This document shows positions 1 to 5,306 of a stretch of 7,618 bases of DNA, in pieces. Source of the DNA: JAHEIJ01 sp040235565 (GTDB lineage: Bacteria; Pseudomonadota; Gammaproteobacteria; UBA6429; Thiohalophilaceae); contig JBECLA010000107.1 in NCBI GenBank assembly GCA_040235565.1, positions 1-7,618 of the forward strand. The letters run 5' to 3'. The position numbers were made by a program, and so were the translations under genes. The notes under the pieces were generated by a model, which was given only the letters and a program-made list of their open reading frames with translations, was not told the DNA's origin and ran no database searches. The first letter of the stretch is position 1. Every line of letters begins with the position of its first letter.

Positions 1-124
1 CCTGTTCTTCCGTTGTCAGGGTAAGCCTGGAAGAGTTGTGTGGAGTCCGCGTCTCCTCTGCAAGGCTTACGCCCGTGGCAAGCACGTAGAACAGGACAAG
101 CAAATAGACGCGTGCTGAACTCAT
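1..124 (-). CDS. N-terminal fragment of an exported protein of unknown function (runs off the left edge)
   Basis: An open frame of 41 codons starts at an ATG (complement of 122-124) and continues past base 1 without a stop. The start reads MSSARVYLLVLFYVLATGVS and then LAEETRT. It looks like a classic Sec signal peptide: one Arg near the start, a hydrophobic core at about residues 6-19, and an S-L-A cleavage site before Glu-23. The mature part is hydrophilic. No good Shine-Dalgarno sequence is seen before the ATG, so the exact start is uncertain. The visible part is too short to assign a family. The call rests on the signal peptide and the uninterrupted frame. Confidence 0.5.
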   Translation of the reverse strand, partial: MSSARVYLLVLFYVLATGVSLAEETRTPHNSSRLTLTTEEQ

Positions 125-463
125 GTCGATGAATAATGGATTTTGTAAACCTGAGATCCTGGTGACAGGAACCACCTATGTCCTCTTCCTGGATCGGATA
201 CCAATCCGCTCAACCGTGCCTGCCCACGCAAACCGATGCATAATTGTTCAATCGAAGTCTGCATGGTGTTTGTAAGTTTTAACCCAGTTCCAAATATAGA
301 ATAATCAGGGTCAGATACCGAATTTCTCTTATATAAGCGATAACTGTGTGACCAGAACAAACAATGTGCGTTTAGGGAATGCTGTACGAAACACGTAGTG
401 GTTCTATAGTGCTCTGCCCCTTGTTCAATAAAAATAGCATCCGGCTGCGATCCCGATATCTGT
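125..463. other. Intergenic stretch without a convincing gene
   Basis: These 339 bases lie between two minus-strand genes: the 3' end of the tail-collar-like gene and the start of the exported-protein gene. A minus-strand frame stays open across the region, but its translation is low-complexity and unlike a folded protein. It also continues as an antisense-frame shadow into the tail-collar gene. The only structure I can point to is a REP-like fragment at 308-324. I see no clear terminator hairpin with a T-run and no tRNA. Confidence 0.5.
308..324 (+). repeat. Solo REP-like fragment
   Basis: The bases GGGTCAGATACCGAATT share the G-x-GTC-A/G-GA head with the motifs at 969-986, 1073-1100, 3507-3527 and 7283-7310 in this window. 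I recall similar GTCAGA-type motifs around REP-associated tyrosine transposase (RAYT) elements in gammaproteobacteria, but no transposase is present here. With a single short copy and no inverted partner, this is a tentative call. Confidence 0.3.
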
Positions 464-928
464 TTATTGCTTTTCGCAATACAGCAGCGCAACGAAAGGC
501 GGCATGTTGTTGTGGGGCTTGCCCATCCCCGCTTCTTCGCTGATATCGTTAATTGACGAACCCGATTCCATATAGACATTCTGCTCGGAACCTTCAAAGC
601 CATACTCATCCCGTTTAGCGTTGCTCACGCCGCGCCAGACATGCTTGTGTCGCGGCATCTCCTCAATGGTCAATTTGTGTTGTTCATCACCACCTGCCTC
701 TAACAGATGACGCGGCGTCAGACCTTTTCCCTCACCAACACCTACGATAATTCTGCCCCTGGTAAACTCCACCTCCTTCCAGCCATCAGGGCAGGACGCC
801 GCATGAAACGCCACAACCGCCTTCGAAGGAACGAGTACCGTCGGGAACTGGGTAACCTTGCCGGCAAGATAAAGTATAAAAGTCGTACCGACGGCTGTAG
901 ATATCCCAACAATTATTTCCTTACGCAT
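464..928 (-). CDS. Membrane-anchored phage tail-collar-like domain protein
   Basis: The 154-residue protein has one N-terminal membrane helix (about residues 7-24), which may also serve as an uncleaved signal. A domain resembling the phage tail collar / microcystin-dependent-protein family follows. Diagnostic stretches are VVAFHAASCPDGWKEV (residues 38-53), GRIIVGVGEG (58-67), the conserved GGDEQHKLTIEEMPRHKH block (79-96), and the C-terminal NMPPFVALLYCEKQ (141-154). In phage fibres this domain binds metals and builds trimers. Here it is a stand-alone, probably envelope-located protein with no phage genes nearby. A strong Shine-Dalgarno (GGGAGGA) about 7 nt before the ATG supports the start. 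The gene is the next minus-strand gene after the SpoIIAA-like gene, but a 209-bp repeat-containing gap makes co-transcription unlikely. Family assignment is fairly sure, cellular role unknown. Confidence 0.75.
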   Translation of the reverse strand: MRKEIIVGISTAVGTTFILYLAGKVTQFPTVLVPSKAVVAFHAASCPDGWKEVEFTRGRIIVGVGEGKGLTPRHLLEAGGDEQHKLTIEEMPRHKHVWRGVSNAKRDEYGFEGSEQNVYMESGSSINDISEEAGMGKPHNNMPPFVALLYCEKQ

Positions 929-968
929 ATACTATTCCTCCCCTTCAGATGTGGAGTGAGGATCAAAC

Positions 969-1020
969 GGTGTCAGAGGGCAATTAATTGTAATAATAGA
1001 AATAATTGCCCTCTGACACC
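969..1020. repeat. Perfect 18-bp inverted repeat (REP-like hairpin)
   Basis: The left arm (969-986) is GGTGTCAGAGGGCAATTA. The right arm (1003-1020) is its exact reverse complement, with a 16-nt A/T-rich loop. It lies in the gap between the tail-collar-like gene and the SpoIIAA-like gene. The GTCAGAG head matches the other REP-like motifs in the window. It could act as a transcription-blocking or RNA-stabilising hairpin for the SpoIIAA-like transcript, but no T-run follows it in that direction, so a mobile REP-type origin is favoured over a dedicated terminator. Confidence 0.8.
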
Positions 1021-1072
1021 TGTTTTTTATATCTGGCATTTAGCTAAATTCTTCTTTAAATTGTTATTATAG

Positions 1073-1100
1073 CTGGTCAAAATCAAGTCACTCCGACTCG
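1073..1100 (-). repeat. REP-like motif, copy related to 7283-7310
   Basis: These 28 bases begin CTGGTCAAAA and end with CACTCCGACTCG. They match 7283-7310 at 19 of 28 positions, with the ten-base start and the CTCCG core identical. Read on the minus strand the motif has the head GAGTCGGAGTG, comparable to GGGGTCGGCGTG at 3507-3527. It lies just downstream of the SpoIIAA-like gene and 52 bp to the right of the perfect hairpin, so the two may belong to one degenerate element spanning about 969-1100. Confidence 0.45.
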
Positions 1101-1137
1101 CTTTATTCTGTCTTTGCTGTGATTTTAGGAGTATTGA

Positions 1138-1518
1138 TTAATGGCCCCAAGACTTACTTTTCAGCCATTGCTCGGCCGCAGCTCTTTCTTCGCGATCAAA
1201 CGCCTTGATTTCCAAATCCGGCATCAGTTTGCCTTCCAGTTCACTGATCGTTTTCAACCAGGTTTTATCTGACAGCACAGCCGCTCGACGAAATCTTTTA
1301 ATAAAGTCGAACATTTTGGGCATGCGTTTAAACTCAAGAATTATTGCGTCGATCGTGGGTAATTTATACTCGATCACGTCATACAGCATCTTTCCGTTCT
1401 CGATACCTTCTGATTTCTCGACGAGCTCATCAAGTGCCTTTGCCATCCCTTCGGAATCAAGCTTGCCACTCATTTCGATATCCAGCCTGTTTTCACTGAC
1501 ACGCTCAATTTTAATCAT
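1138..1518 (-). CDS. SpoIIAA-like (STAS-fold) protein
   Basis: The 126-residue protein looks like the SpoIIAA-like family (STAS/CRAL-TRIO-related fold, Pfam SpoIIAA-like). The N-terminus IKIERVSENRLDIEMSGKLD has the family pattern, in which the strand of the 'G-K-x-D' stretch precedes a helix. The central segment (about residues 40-80) is a strand followed by the amphipathic RMPKMFDFIKRFRRAAVLSD region. The C-terminus ends in the typical AFDREERAAAEQWL motif (residues 107-120). Its length fits the family. Members are small cytoplasmic proteins found in many proteobacteria with no well-defined function, so a regulatory or lipid-binding role is only inferred. A strong Shine-Dalgarno (GGAGGAG, spaced 3 nt) fixes the ATG. 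No membrane segment or signal peptide is seen. Confidence 0.85.
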   Translation of the reverse strand: MIKIERVSENRLDIEMSGKLDSEGMAKALDELVEKSEGIENGKMLYDVIEYKLPTIDAIILEFKRMPKMFDFIKRFRRAAVLSDKTWLKTISELEGKLMPDLEIKAFDREERAAAEQWLKSKSWGH

Positions 1519-1602
1519 GGCTCCTCCGGATAACTCTTTCGCTCATAAACCGTGGTCTCGATAAATCGGTTCTGGCATCCTCGGCAACTGAATCGCTCTC
1601 GC

Positions 1603-1707
1603 CCATCCTTGGACTCGCACCTCCTACATCTAACCTCCAAGGACGGAGGAAATGCAAGAGGATTGCAGGAACAATCCTTGCCCTGTAGTCGTGTCCCCTA
1701 TTATTTA
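1603..1707. repeat. Hairpin-rich dispersed repeat, copy 1
   Basis: The part from 1639 to 1707 aligns with 3208-3277, and the 18 bases GCAGGAACAATCCTTGCC (1665-1682) are identical in both copies. This copy contains a series of potential stems. CCATCCTTGG (1603-1612) can pair with CCAAGGACGG (1637-1646), with one G-T-type mismatch. Alternatively CCTCC (1634-1638) pairs with GGAGG (1645-1649). Further right, 1655-1665 pairs with 1672-1680 with one bulged A. It begins immediately after the stop codon of the minus-strand hydrolase gene. It resembles hairpin repeats that I recall as abundant in gammaproteobacterial intergenic DNA, and it may fold in the 3' end of the hydrolase mRNA. Confidence 0.65.
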
Positions 1708-2988
1708 TTAGGGGGTTATCGTAACTTTGATCACATTATGGCTTGTACCACCGCCGACCTCTTCGACTACATAAACGAAGCTATCGGTTGTTCCTGAAAG
1801 ACCTGCCGGTGGCGTGTAGGTGATAACAGAACCGGTTATTGACACTGTTCCCCCCAGACTCGTAGTAACAAAGGGCAGCTGATATTGCATCGCACCATTC
1901 GCAACATCCGTCACAGAGCCAGACAGGTCAATATCAATCGGGGTATTTATCGCGGTGGTATCCACAATCGCAGCCGCCCGCACTTGAGGTGATGGCAACC
2001 CAGAAACCAGCATATCAAAACGATTAGTCGTCAGTCCTACAGCGCAACTCTCAATGCCTAAAAACCCATGAACGGTATTCGCCTGGCAGGGATTGGGTTG
2101 AGCGGGATCATCAAACCCGCCTTGCACTGCATTACTCGCTGCATCCGGATTGAAATCCGAGACAATGGCTGCTGAGCCGCCAGGTGGTGATACCGAACAG
2201 CCATCCTTCACGTGCCAAATAACATGCGCCGCTTTATCCACCGTACCGGGTCGTACAAGGGGTTGTCCACTATTCTGATCAACTGGCGAGCCATTCCCGC
2301 TGGTGACGGGTGAGGACAATGAGATAGCAGAGGCGAGCGGATGTTGTGCGACAGCTGAAATCGCACCACGACTTGTACCAAGAATAATGACCGGAAGATG
2401 ATTAATATTTTCTGCGTTTACAATGCTCGAAATGTCGACGGCATGACGCACCGAGGTCCGATAGCCGTCATAAGCAAACCCCGATGTAGAACCCAGGGTA
2501 TCGTCGAAGAAATCGTCAGGCCGGTCGACAGTAATGACGGTATAGCCTTGGGCTGCGAACAAATGGGCGCTGCGTACCAGGAAGTTACCACCTGCGGCAG
2601 TAACTTGCCCTGTATTGATATCTCCCGTAATCCCCGCAGTCATTTGTCCACCGGCAATCAGGACTAATACGGCTTTGGGCATGGCCGCAGCATGCACCAT
2701 ATAATCAATGGATACATCGCTATTATCGGTTTTCTTTCGTACCGAGGGTATGAATTTGTAGGTTGGCGCCCCTATGAATGCCGAATCAATCCTGGTGACA
2801 AAATTATTCAATAACTGGCTATCATCAGGAGTAGTGGAACAAGCTGTTGCCGCTTGAGTTGATGTTATGTCTCCACCTCCTCCTCCACAACCTACCAGTC
2901 CCAGCACACTGAGAATACCCAGCAAGATGACAAAAGCCAATCCTGTAAAGTGGTGATACCTCTTTTTGTAATTATGCACACGCGACAT
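1708..2988 (-). CDS. Lipoprotein alpha/beta hydrolase with C-terminal Ig-like domain
   Basis: The 426-residue protein starts with a lipoprotein signal peptide: basic residues 3-13, a hydrophobic core at 16-31, and the lipobox L-V-G-C with lipidated Cys-34. A Gly-run linker follows. The middle is an alpha/beta-hydrolase fold. The nucleophile elbow is GTSRG (Ser-206). Asp-262 in HVKDGC and His-307 in NTVHGF are candidates for the other triad members. Residues about 335-426 look like a bacterial Ig/cadherin-like beta domain (GTVSITGSVITYTPPAGLSG). The enzyme would be an envelope-anchored esterase or peptidase-like hydrolase, with unknown substrate. I chose the ATG at 2988 because GGGAGGG lies 8 nt upstream. 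A TTG at 3039 would add 17 residues before the signal peptide and has no comparable ribosome site. It is probably transcribed alone. Confidence 0.8.
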   Translation of the reverse strand: MSRVHNYKKRYHHFTGLAFVILLGILSVLGLVGCGGGGGDITSTQAATACSTTPDDSQLLNNFVTRIDSAFIGAPTYKFIPSVRKKTDNSDVSIDYMVHAAAMPKAVLVLIAGGQMTAGITGDINTGQVTAAGGNFLVRSAHLFAAQGYTVITVDRPDDFFDDTLGSTSGFAYDGYRTSVRHAVDISSIVNAENINHLPVIILGTSRGAISAVAQHPLASAISLSSPVTSGNGSPVDQNSGQPLVRPGTVDKAAHVIWHVKDGCSVSPPGGSAAIVSDFNPDAASNAVQGGFDDPAQPNPCQANTVHGFLGIESCAVGLTTNRFDMLVSGLPSPQVRAAAIVDTTAINTPIDIDLSGSVTDVANGAMQYQLPFVTTSLGGTVSITGSVITYTPPAGLSGTTDSFVYVVEEVGGGTSHNVIKVTITP

Positions 2989-3069
2989 ACTGGCAGCCCT
3001 CCCGAGCACCCATGACAAAGGAAAATAAGGAATTACCAACCCATTAAAAAGTGGTTTTCTAATATCCCA

Positions 3070-3126
3070 GTAATCATTTAATCAACCATATAGGTAGTTG
3101 TTAATGTTCTCAGGTTGATTGATTAC
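3070..3126. repeat. Inverted repeat upstream of the hydrolase gene
   Basis: GTAATCA + TTTA + ATCAACC (3070-3087) pairs with GGTTGATTGATTAC (3113-3126). This gives 14 base pairs, with the four bases TTTA bulged out and a 25-nt loop. It lies 82-138 bp upstream of the chosen hydrolase start, so it could be an operator, a leader hairpin or the remnant of a small element. Function is unknown. Confidence 0.45.
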
Positions 3127-3207
3127 AGGTCCAAAAATCAATACGACCTAAATCATATAGAAACAAGACGTCCATCTATTATTTTTTATTCCCTAAATTG
3201 GCACTCA

Positions 3208-3277
3208 ATGGCGAGAGGAACTGCAAGAAGATCGCAGGAACAATCCTTGCCTTATTGTCGTGATCCCACTTTATTTA
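3208..3277. repeat. Hairpin-rich dispersed repeat, copy 2
   Basis: This is the second copy of the repeat at 1639-1707, in the same orientation. GCAGGAACAATCCTTGCC (3234-3251) is identical, and the flanks align with scattered substitutions and short indels, for instance TCGTG-TCCC against TCGTGATCCC. The central stem is weaker than in copy 1, because two pairs (3230 and 3233) are mismatched, so this copy looks older or degenerate. Its right end overlaps the stop codon of the possible small ORF at 3275-3415, just as copy 1 abuts the hydrolase stop. Confidence 0.6.
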
Positions 3278-3415
3278 ATCCGTCACGAATGACGCACGTT
3301 CCAGCCGCATTAACTCCCGTAAACGTTTCTTTTCCTGCAACTGCCTGCGCCGGTTGAGGACAAACAGACACAACGACCGAAAGAATACACAACCACACAC
3401 CCAGGTCTTGTTCAT
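3275..3415 (-). CDS. Possible 46-residue small membrane protein
   Basis: This ORF encodes a hydrophobic, Cys-containing N-terminal half (start MNKTWVCGCVFFRSLCLFVL) and a strongly basic second half (NRRRQLQEKKRLRELMRLER). That layout suits one membrane helix followed by a cytoplasmic amphipathic or coiled segment. The ATG (complement of 3413-3415) is preceded by an AAGGGGGG ribosome-site-like stretch 5 nt upstream. An in-frame TAA lies directly before that. TTG and GTG codons just upstream of the ATG are alternative starts. I do not recognise a family. The shape recalls small helper subunits such as CcmD, but no ccm genes are near and no real similarity is claimed. It could be a chance ORF in a repeat-rich intergenic region. 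Confidence 0.35.
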   Translation of the reverse strand: MNKTWVCGCVFFRSLCLFVLNRRRQLQEKKRLRELMRLERASFVTD

Positions 3416-3444
3416 CAACACCCCCCTTTATCAGCTATTGAAAA

Positions 3445-3506
3445 TGCCATCCGTGGCACATGCGGGCAGGGTTCATTATTATTCCCGCAAACATTCAGTT
3501 GAGCAC
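3445..3506 (+). repeat. 62-bp direct repeat flanking the exporter operon, left copy
   Basis: It matches 7211-7272 at 57 of 62 positions without gaps, and the 40 bases at 3451-3490 are identical. The ends TGCGGG (3461-3466) and CCCGCA (3484-3489) can form a 6-bp stem around a 17-nt loop. It is followed directly by the REP-like motif at 3507-3527. It lies 35 bp upstream of the FNR box, so the entire regulatory region and operon sit between the two copies. Confidence 0.85.
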
Positions 3507-3527
3507 CAATTAATTCACGCCGACCCC
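3507..3527 (-). repeat. REP-like motif next to the left direct repeat
   Basis: On the minus strand this reads GGGGTCGGCGTGAATTAATTG (written here in 5'-3' sense, overlapping the left arm type of the 969-1020 hairpin, GGTGTCAGAGGGCAATTA plus ATTG). The two sequences agree at 17 of 22 aligned columns with one gap. The matching motif after the right direct repeat is at 7283-7310. No inverted partner is seen here. Confidence 0.4.
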
Positions 3528-3540
3528 TTAATATTGTTAC

Positions 3541-3554
3541 TTGATTTACATCAA
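3541..3554. promoter_or_regulatory. FNR/ANR/DNR-type binding site upstream of the cytochrome-exporter operon
   Basis: TTGATTTACATCAA is a perfect match to the FNR consensus TTGAT-N4-ATCAA. CRP/FNR-family regulators (FNR, ANR, DNR) bind such sites, usually when oxygen is low or NO is present. Its centre (3547.5) would be at -41.5 relative to a start near 3589, the class II activator position. A candidate -10 element, CATACT (4 of 6 consensus bases), lies at 3577-3582 exactly where this predicts. The operon start codon is 149 bp downstream of the site, giving an untranslated leader of about 115 nt. The exact regulator cannot be told from the site alone. Confidence 0.8.
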
Positions 3555-3576
3555 AGAAGATTTTCTATTTATGATT

Positions 3577-3589
3577 CATACTATTTTAC
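3577..3589 (+). promoter_or_regulatory. Candidate -10 element and start of transcription for the operon
   Basis: CATACT at 3577-3582 matches TATAAT at four of six positions, including the key second A and last T. Placing transcription start at about 3589 puts the FNR box centre at -41.5. This is a spacing-based inference and depends on class II activation. Confidence 0.45.
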
Positions 3590-3703
3590 TCGGGTAATAG
3601 CGCATACGAAACAAATACTTAACTATATATTTTAATCAACCAGCACAAGCATGACGCTAATACAGAGAGGATTTCTCCAATAACACGTAACAGAAAAACG
3701 ACC

Positions 3704-4204
3704 ATGCGATTCAAAAGGTTAATGCTTCAACTCATGCTCTTGATCTGGCTTCACTTTCAGTCTGGAATACTCCATGCCGAGCAAAGCAGTATGGATCAAC
3801 CTTTGTTATCCGATCAGCCTCATTTGCAAACCCTGTTACGCGATGAAATGCGCGCCGTACAAACGGCCATGAACACACTTGTCACTGCATTACCTCAAGG
3901 TGACTGGCCGACCGTCGCCATTACCGCCAAGGCAATCCATGACAGTTTTATTTTTCAACAAAAACTTACGCCTAAGGATCGCGACATCTTGCATCACAGT
4001 TTACCTGCAGCATTTATCCATCTCGATCAGGGCTTTCATCAGCGCGCCATAAAATTACATGAGGCTGCGGCTGATAACGATGCCGAATTGAGTCTCTATC
4101 ATTACGCACGTTTGCTTGAAACCTGTGTACAGTGTCATCAACGTTATGCCACACACCGTTTCCCTGGCTTGAAAGAGAATACCCAGCATGCCCCGCTTCA
4201 TTAA
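3704..4204 (+). CDS. Periplasmic cytochrome c'-like (class II) haem protein
   Basis: The 166-residue protein has a Sec signal peptide (basic residues R2, K4, R5; hydrophobic core about 7-18; likely cleavage after Ala-25 in ILHA-EQ). The mature part is almost all helical. It carries one haem-binding motif, CVQCH (residues 141-145), close to the C-terminus, followed by QRYATHRFPGL. A four-helix layout with a C-terminal CxxCH is the hallmark of class II cytochromes (c', c-556 type). Such proteins bind NO or CO, or carry electrons in the periplasm. His-145 is the expected axial ligand, and Met-49 in the first helix could be a sixth ligand if it is c-556-like. The ribosome site is weak. The 3' end overlaps the adaptor gene by 17 nt, implying translational coupling. 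The gene leads the operon behind the FNR box. Confidence 0.8.
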   Translation: MRFKRLMLQLMLLIWLHFQSGILHAEQSSMDQPLLSDQPHLQTLLRDEMRAVQTAMNTLVTALPQGDWPTVAITAKAIHDSFIFQQKLTPKDRDILHHSLPAAFIHLDQGFHQRAIKLHEAAADNDAELSLYHYARLLETCVQCHQRYATHRFPGLKENTQHAPLH

Positions 4205-5306
4205 GCGCATCCTGATTGGCCTGCTGGCCGTCATCGCCGTCGTTGCTGCGTTGTGGGTATTCATTGTCGTGCGCCCTATCGGTATCGAGGTCGCGACGCT
4301 ACAGCATAATGTCCCCGTGCAAGTATTCGGACTGGGTACCGTTGAAGCGCGCGTATTGTCGCGTGTCGGTTTTGAAGTCGGTGGAACATTACAGGAACTG
4401 AACGTGGATCACGGTGACCGTTTGCAGGCCGGCACGGTGCTGGCCCGCCTCGACGACACCGAGCAGCAGGCACGCCTGGCCAAAGCTGAAGCCGGTCTGG
4501 CCGTGGCCAAAGTACAGGTGGAACGGGCCCGTGCGGTACTGACGCAAAGTCAGGCCACCAACCGCCGCCAACAACGCCTGCTCAAGCAAGGCAATATCTC
4601 TCAGGAACTGGCCGATGAAGCCAAAACCAATGCCGCCATCGCCGCAGCAGAGGTGAAAGTTGCCGAGGTTACCGTTCAGAATGCACAGGCGGAGTTACAA
4701 TTTGAACAGGCGTTGTTACAGCAACACACCCTCGTCGCGCCTTATGATGCGATCGTGGTGGCGCGCAACAAGGAGCTGGGCACCGTCCTGAATCCTGGCG
4801 AAGCCTTGTTCACCCTGGTGCAGCCTGATTCGATCTGGGCGCTGGCTTATGTCGACGAGGCCCAGGCTGGTGGCATTCAGCTACAACAGGACGCGCATGT
4901 TCGACTGCGCTCCCTACCCCGTCAATTAATAGCAGCGCAGGTGGTGCGAGTCGATATTGAAAGTGACCGTGTCAGTGAAGAACGCCGGGTCTATGTTAAA
5001 TGCAAGCAGTGTCCCACCGAATTTCATTTAGGCGAGCAGGTCGAAGTGTTGATTACCGTCGCAACCCTCGACCAGGCGATACTGGTACCGCAAACCGCAG
5101 TCGATCACTATAACGGTGTATCAGGGATGGTCTGGAGTGTTGAACAAGATCAACTGCAACGCCGTGAAGTACAGTTCGGCCATCGTACCCTGGATGGCAA
5201 CCTGCAAGTGATCGGTGGCTTGCCGGAAGGCGCACGGGTGGTGGTTAAACGCCGTCCCGGTTTACGCGTTGGACGCAGCGCCAGGCTTGTTGAAGCGGCG
5301 TCTTAA
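4188..5306 (+). CDS. HlyD/MacA-type periplasmic adaptor of an ABC exporter
   Basis: The 372-residue protein is an inner-membrane-anchored membrane-fusion (adaptor) protein. The order is: a short basic start, one membrane helix at about 8-28, the first lipoyl half (about 57-92, with VGGTLQELNVDHGDRLQAGT), an alpha-helical hairpin (about 93-178), the second lipoyl half (THVAPYDAIV-like, about 179-212), a beta-barrel (about 213-290) and a membrane-proximal domain to the end (PEGARVVV at 346-353). It would link the permease-ATPase pair to an outer-membrane channel of TolC type, which is not encoded here. Closest by layout are DevB/MacA. An unusual C-x-x-C pair (Cys-272, Cys-275) sits in the barrel, and these are the only cysteines. 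The ATG at 4188 lies inside the cytochrome gene, and the stop abuts the permease start. Confidence 0.9.
   Translation: MPRFIKRILIGLLAVIAVVAALWVFIVVRPIGIEVATLQHNVPVQVFGLGTVEARVLSRVGFEVGGTLQELNVDHGDRLQAGTVLARLDDTEQQARLAKAEAGLAVAKVQVERARAVLTQSQATNRRQQRLLKQGNISQELADEAKTNAAIAAAEVKVAEVTVQNAQAELQFEQALLQQHTLVAPYDAIVVARNKELGTVLNPGEALFTLVQPDSIWALAYVDEAQAGGIQLQQDAHVRLRSLPRQLIAAQVVRVDIESDRVSEERRVYVKCKQCPTEFHLGEQVEVLITVATLDQAILVPQTAVDHYNGVSGMVWSVEQDQLQRREVQFGHRTLDGNLQVIGGLPEGARVVVKRRPGLRVGRSARLVEAAS

Noticed and set aside
121..609. Minus-strand 162-codon open frame
   Set aside because: It overlaps the tail-collar-like gene in another frame and its translation shows no domain, no ribosome site and no signal peptide. 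Its stop overlaps the start of the better-supported exported-protein fragment.
1695..1714. CCCCTA/TAGGGG hairpin at the hydrolase stop codon as an intrinsic terminator
   Set aside because: The stem has only six pairs and no T-run follows on the minus strand, so terminator function is not supported.
2989..3039. TTG start 17 codons upstream for the lipoprotein hydrolase
   Set aside because: It puts a non-signal segment before the lipoprotein signal peptide and lacks a ribosome site, whereas the ATG at 2988 has GGGAGGG at good spacing.
3115..3357. Plus-strand 80-codon frame sharing an ARxxQEQSLP stretch with a frame at 1552-1797
   Set aside because: The shared peptide comes only from the 70-bp DNA repeat. 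The rest of the two frames does not match, so these are not related proteins.
3451..3506. Integron attC site, because GTTGAGC fits the GTTRRRY core in both 62-bp repeats
   Set aside because: No RYYYAAC partner is found at a suitable distance, the stem does not have the attC layout, and there is no integrase. The match to a seven-base degenerate core is likely chance.
3354..3635. Plus-strand 93-codon open frame across the operon promoter
   Set aside because: It runs through the 62-bp repeat and the FNR box, and its translation looks random. The repeat and regulatory reading explains the sequence better.
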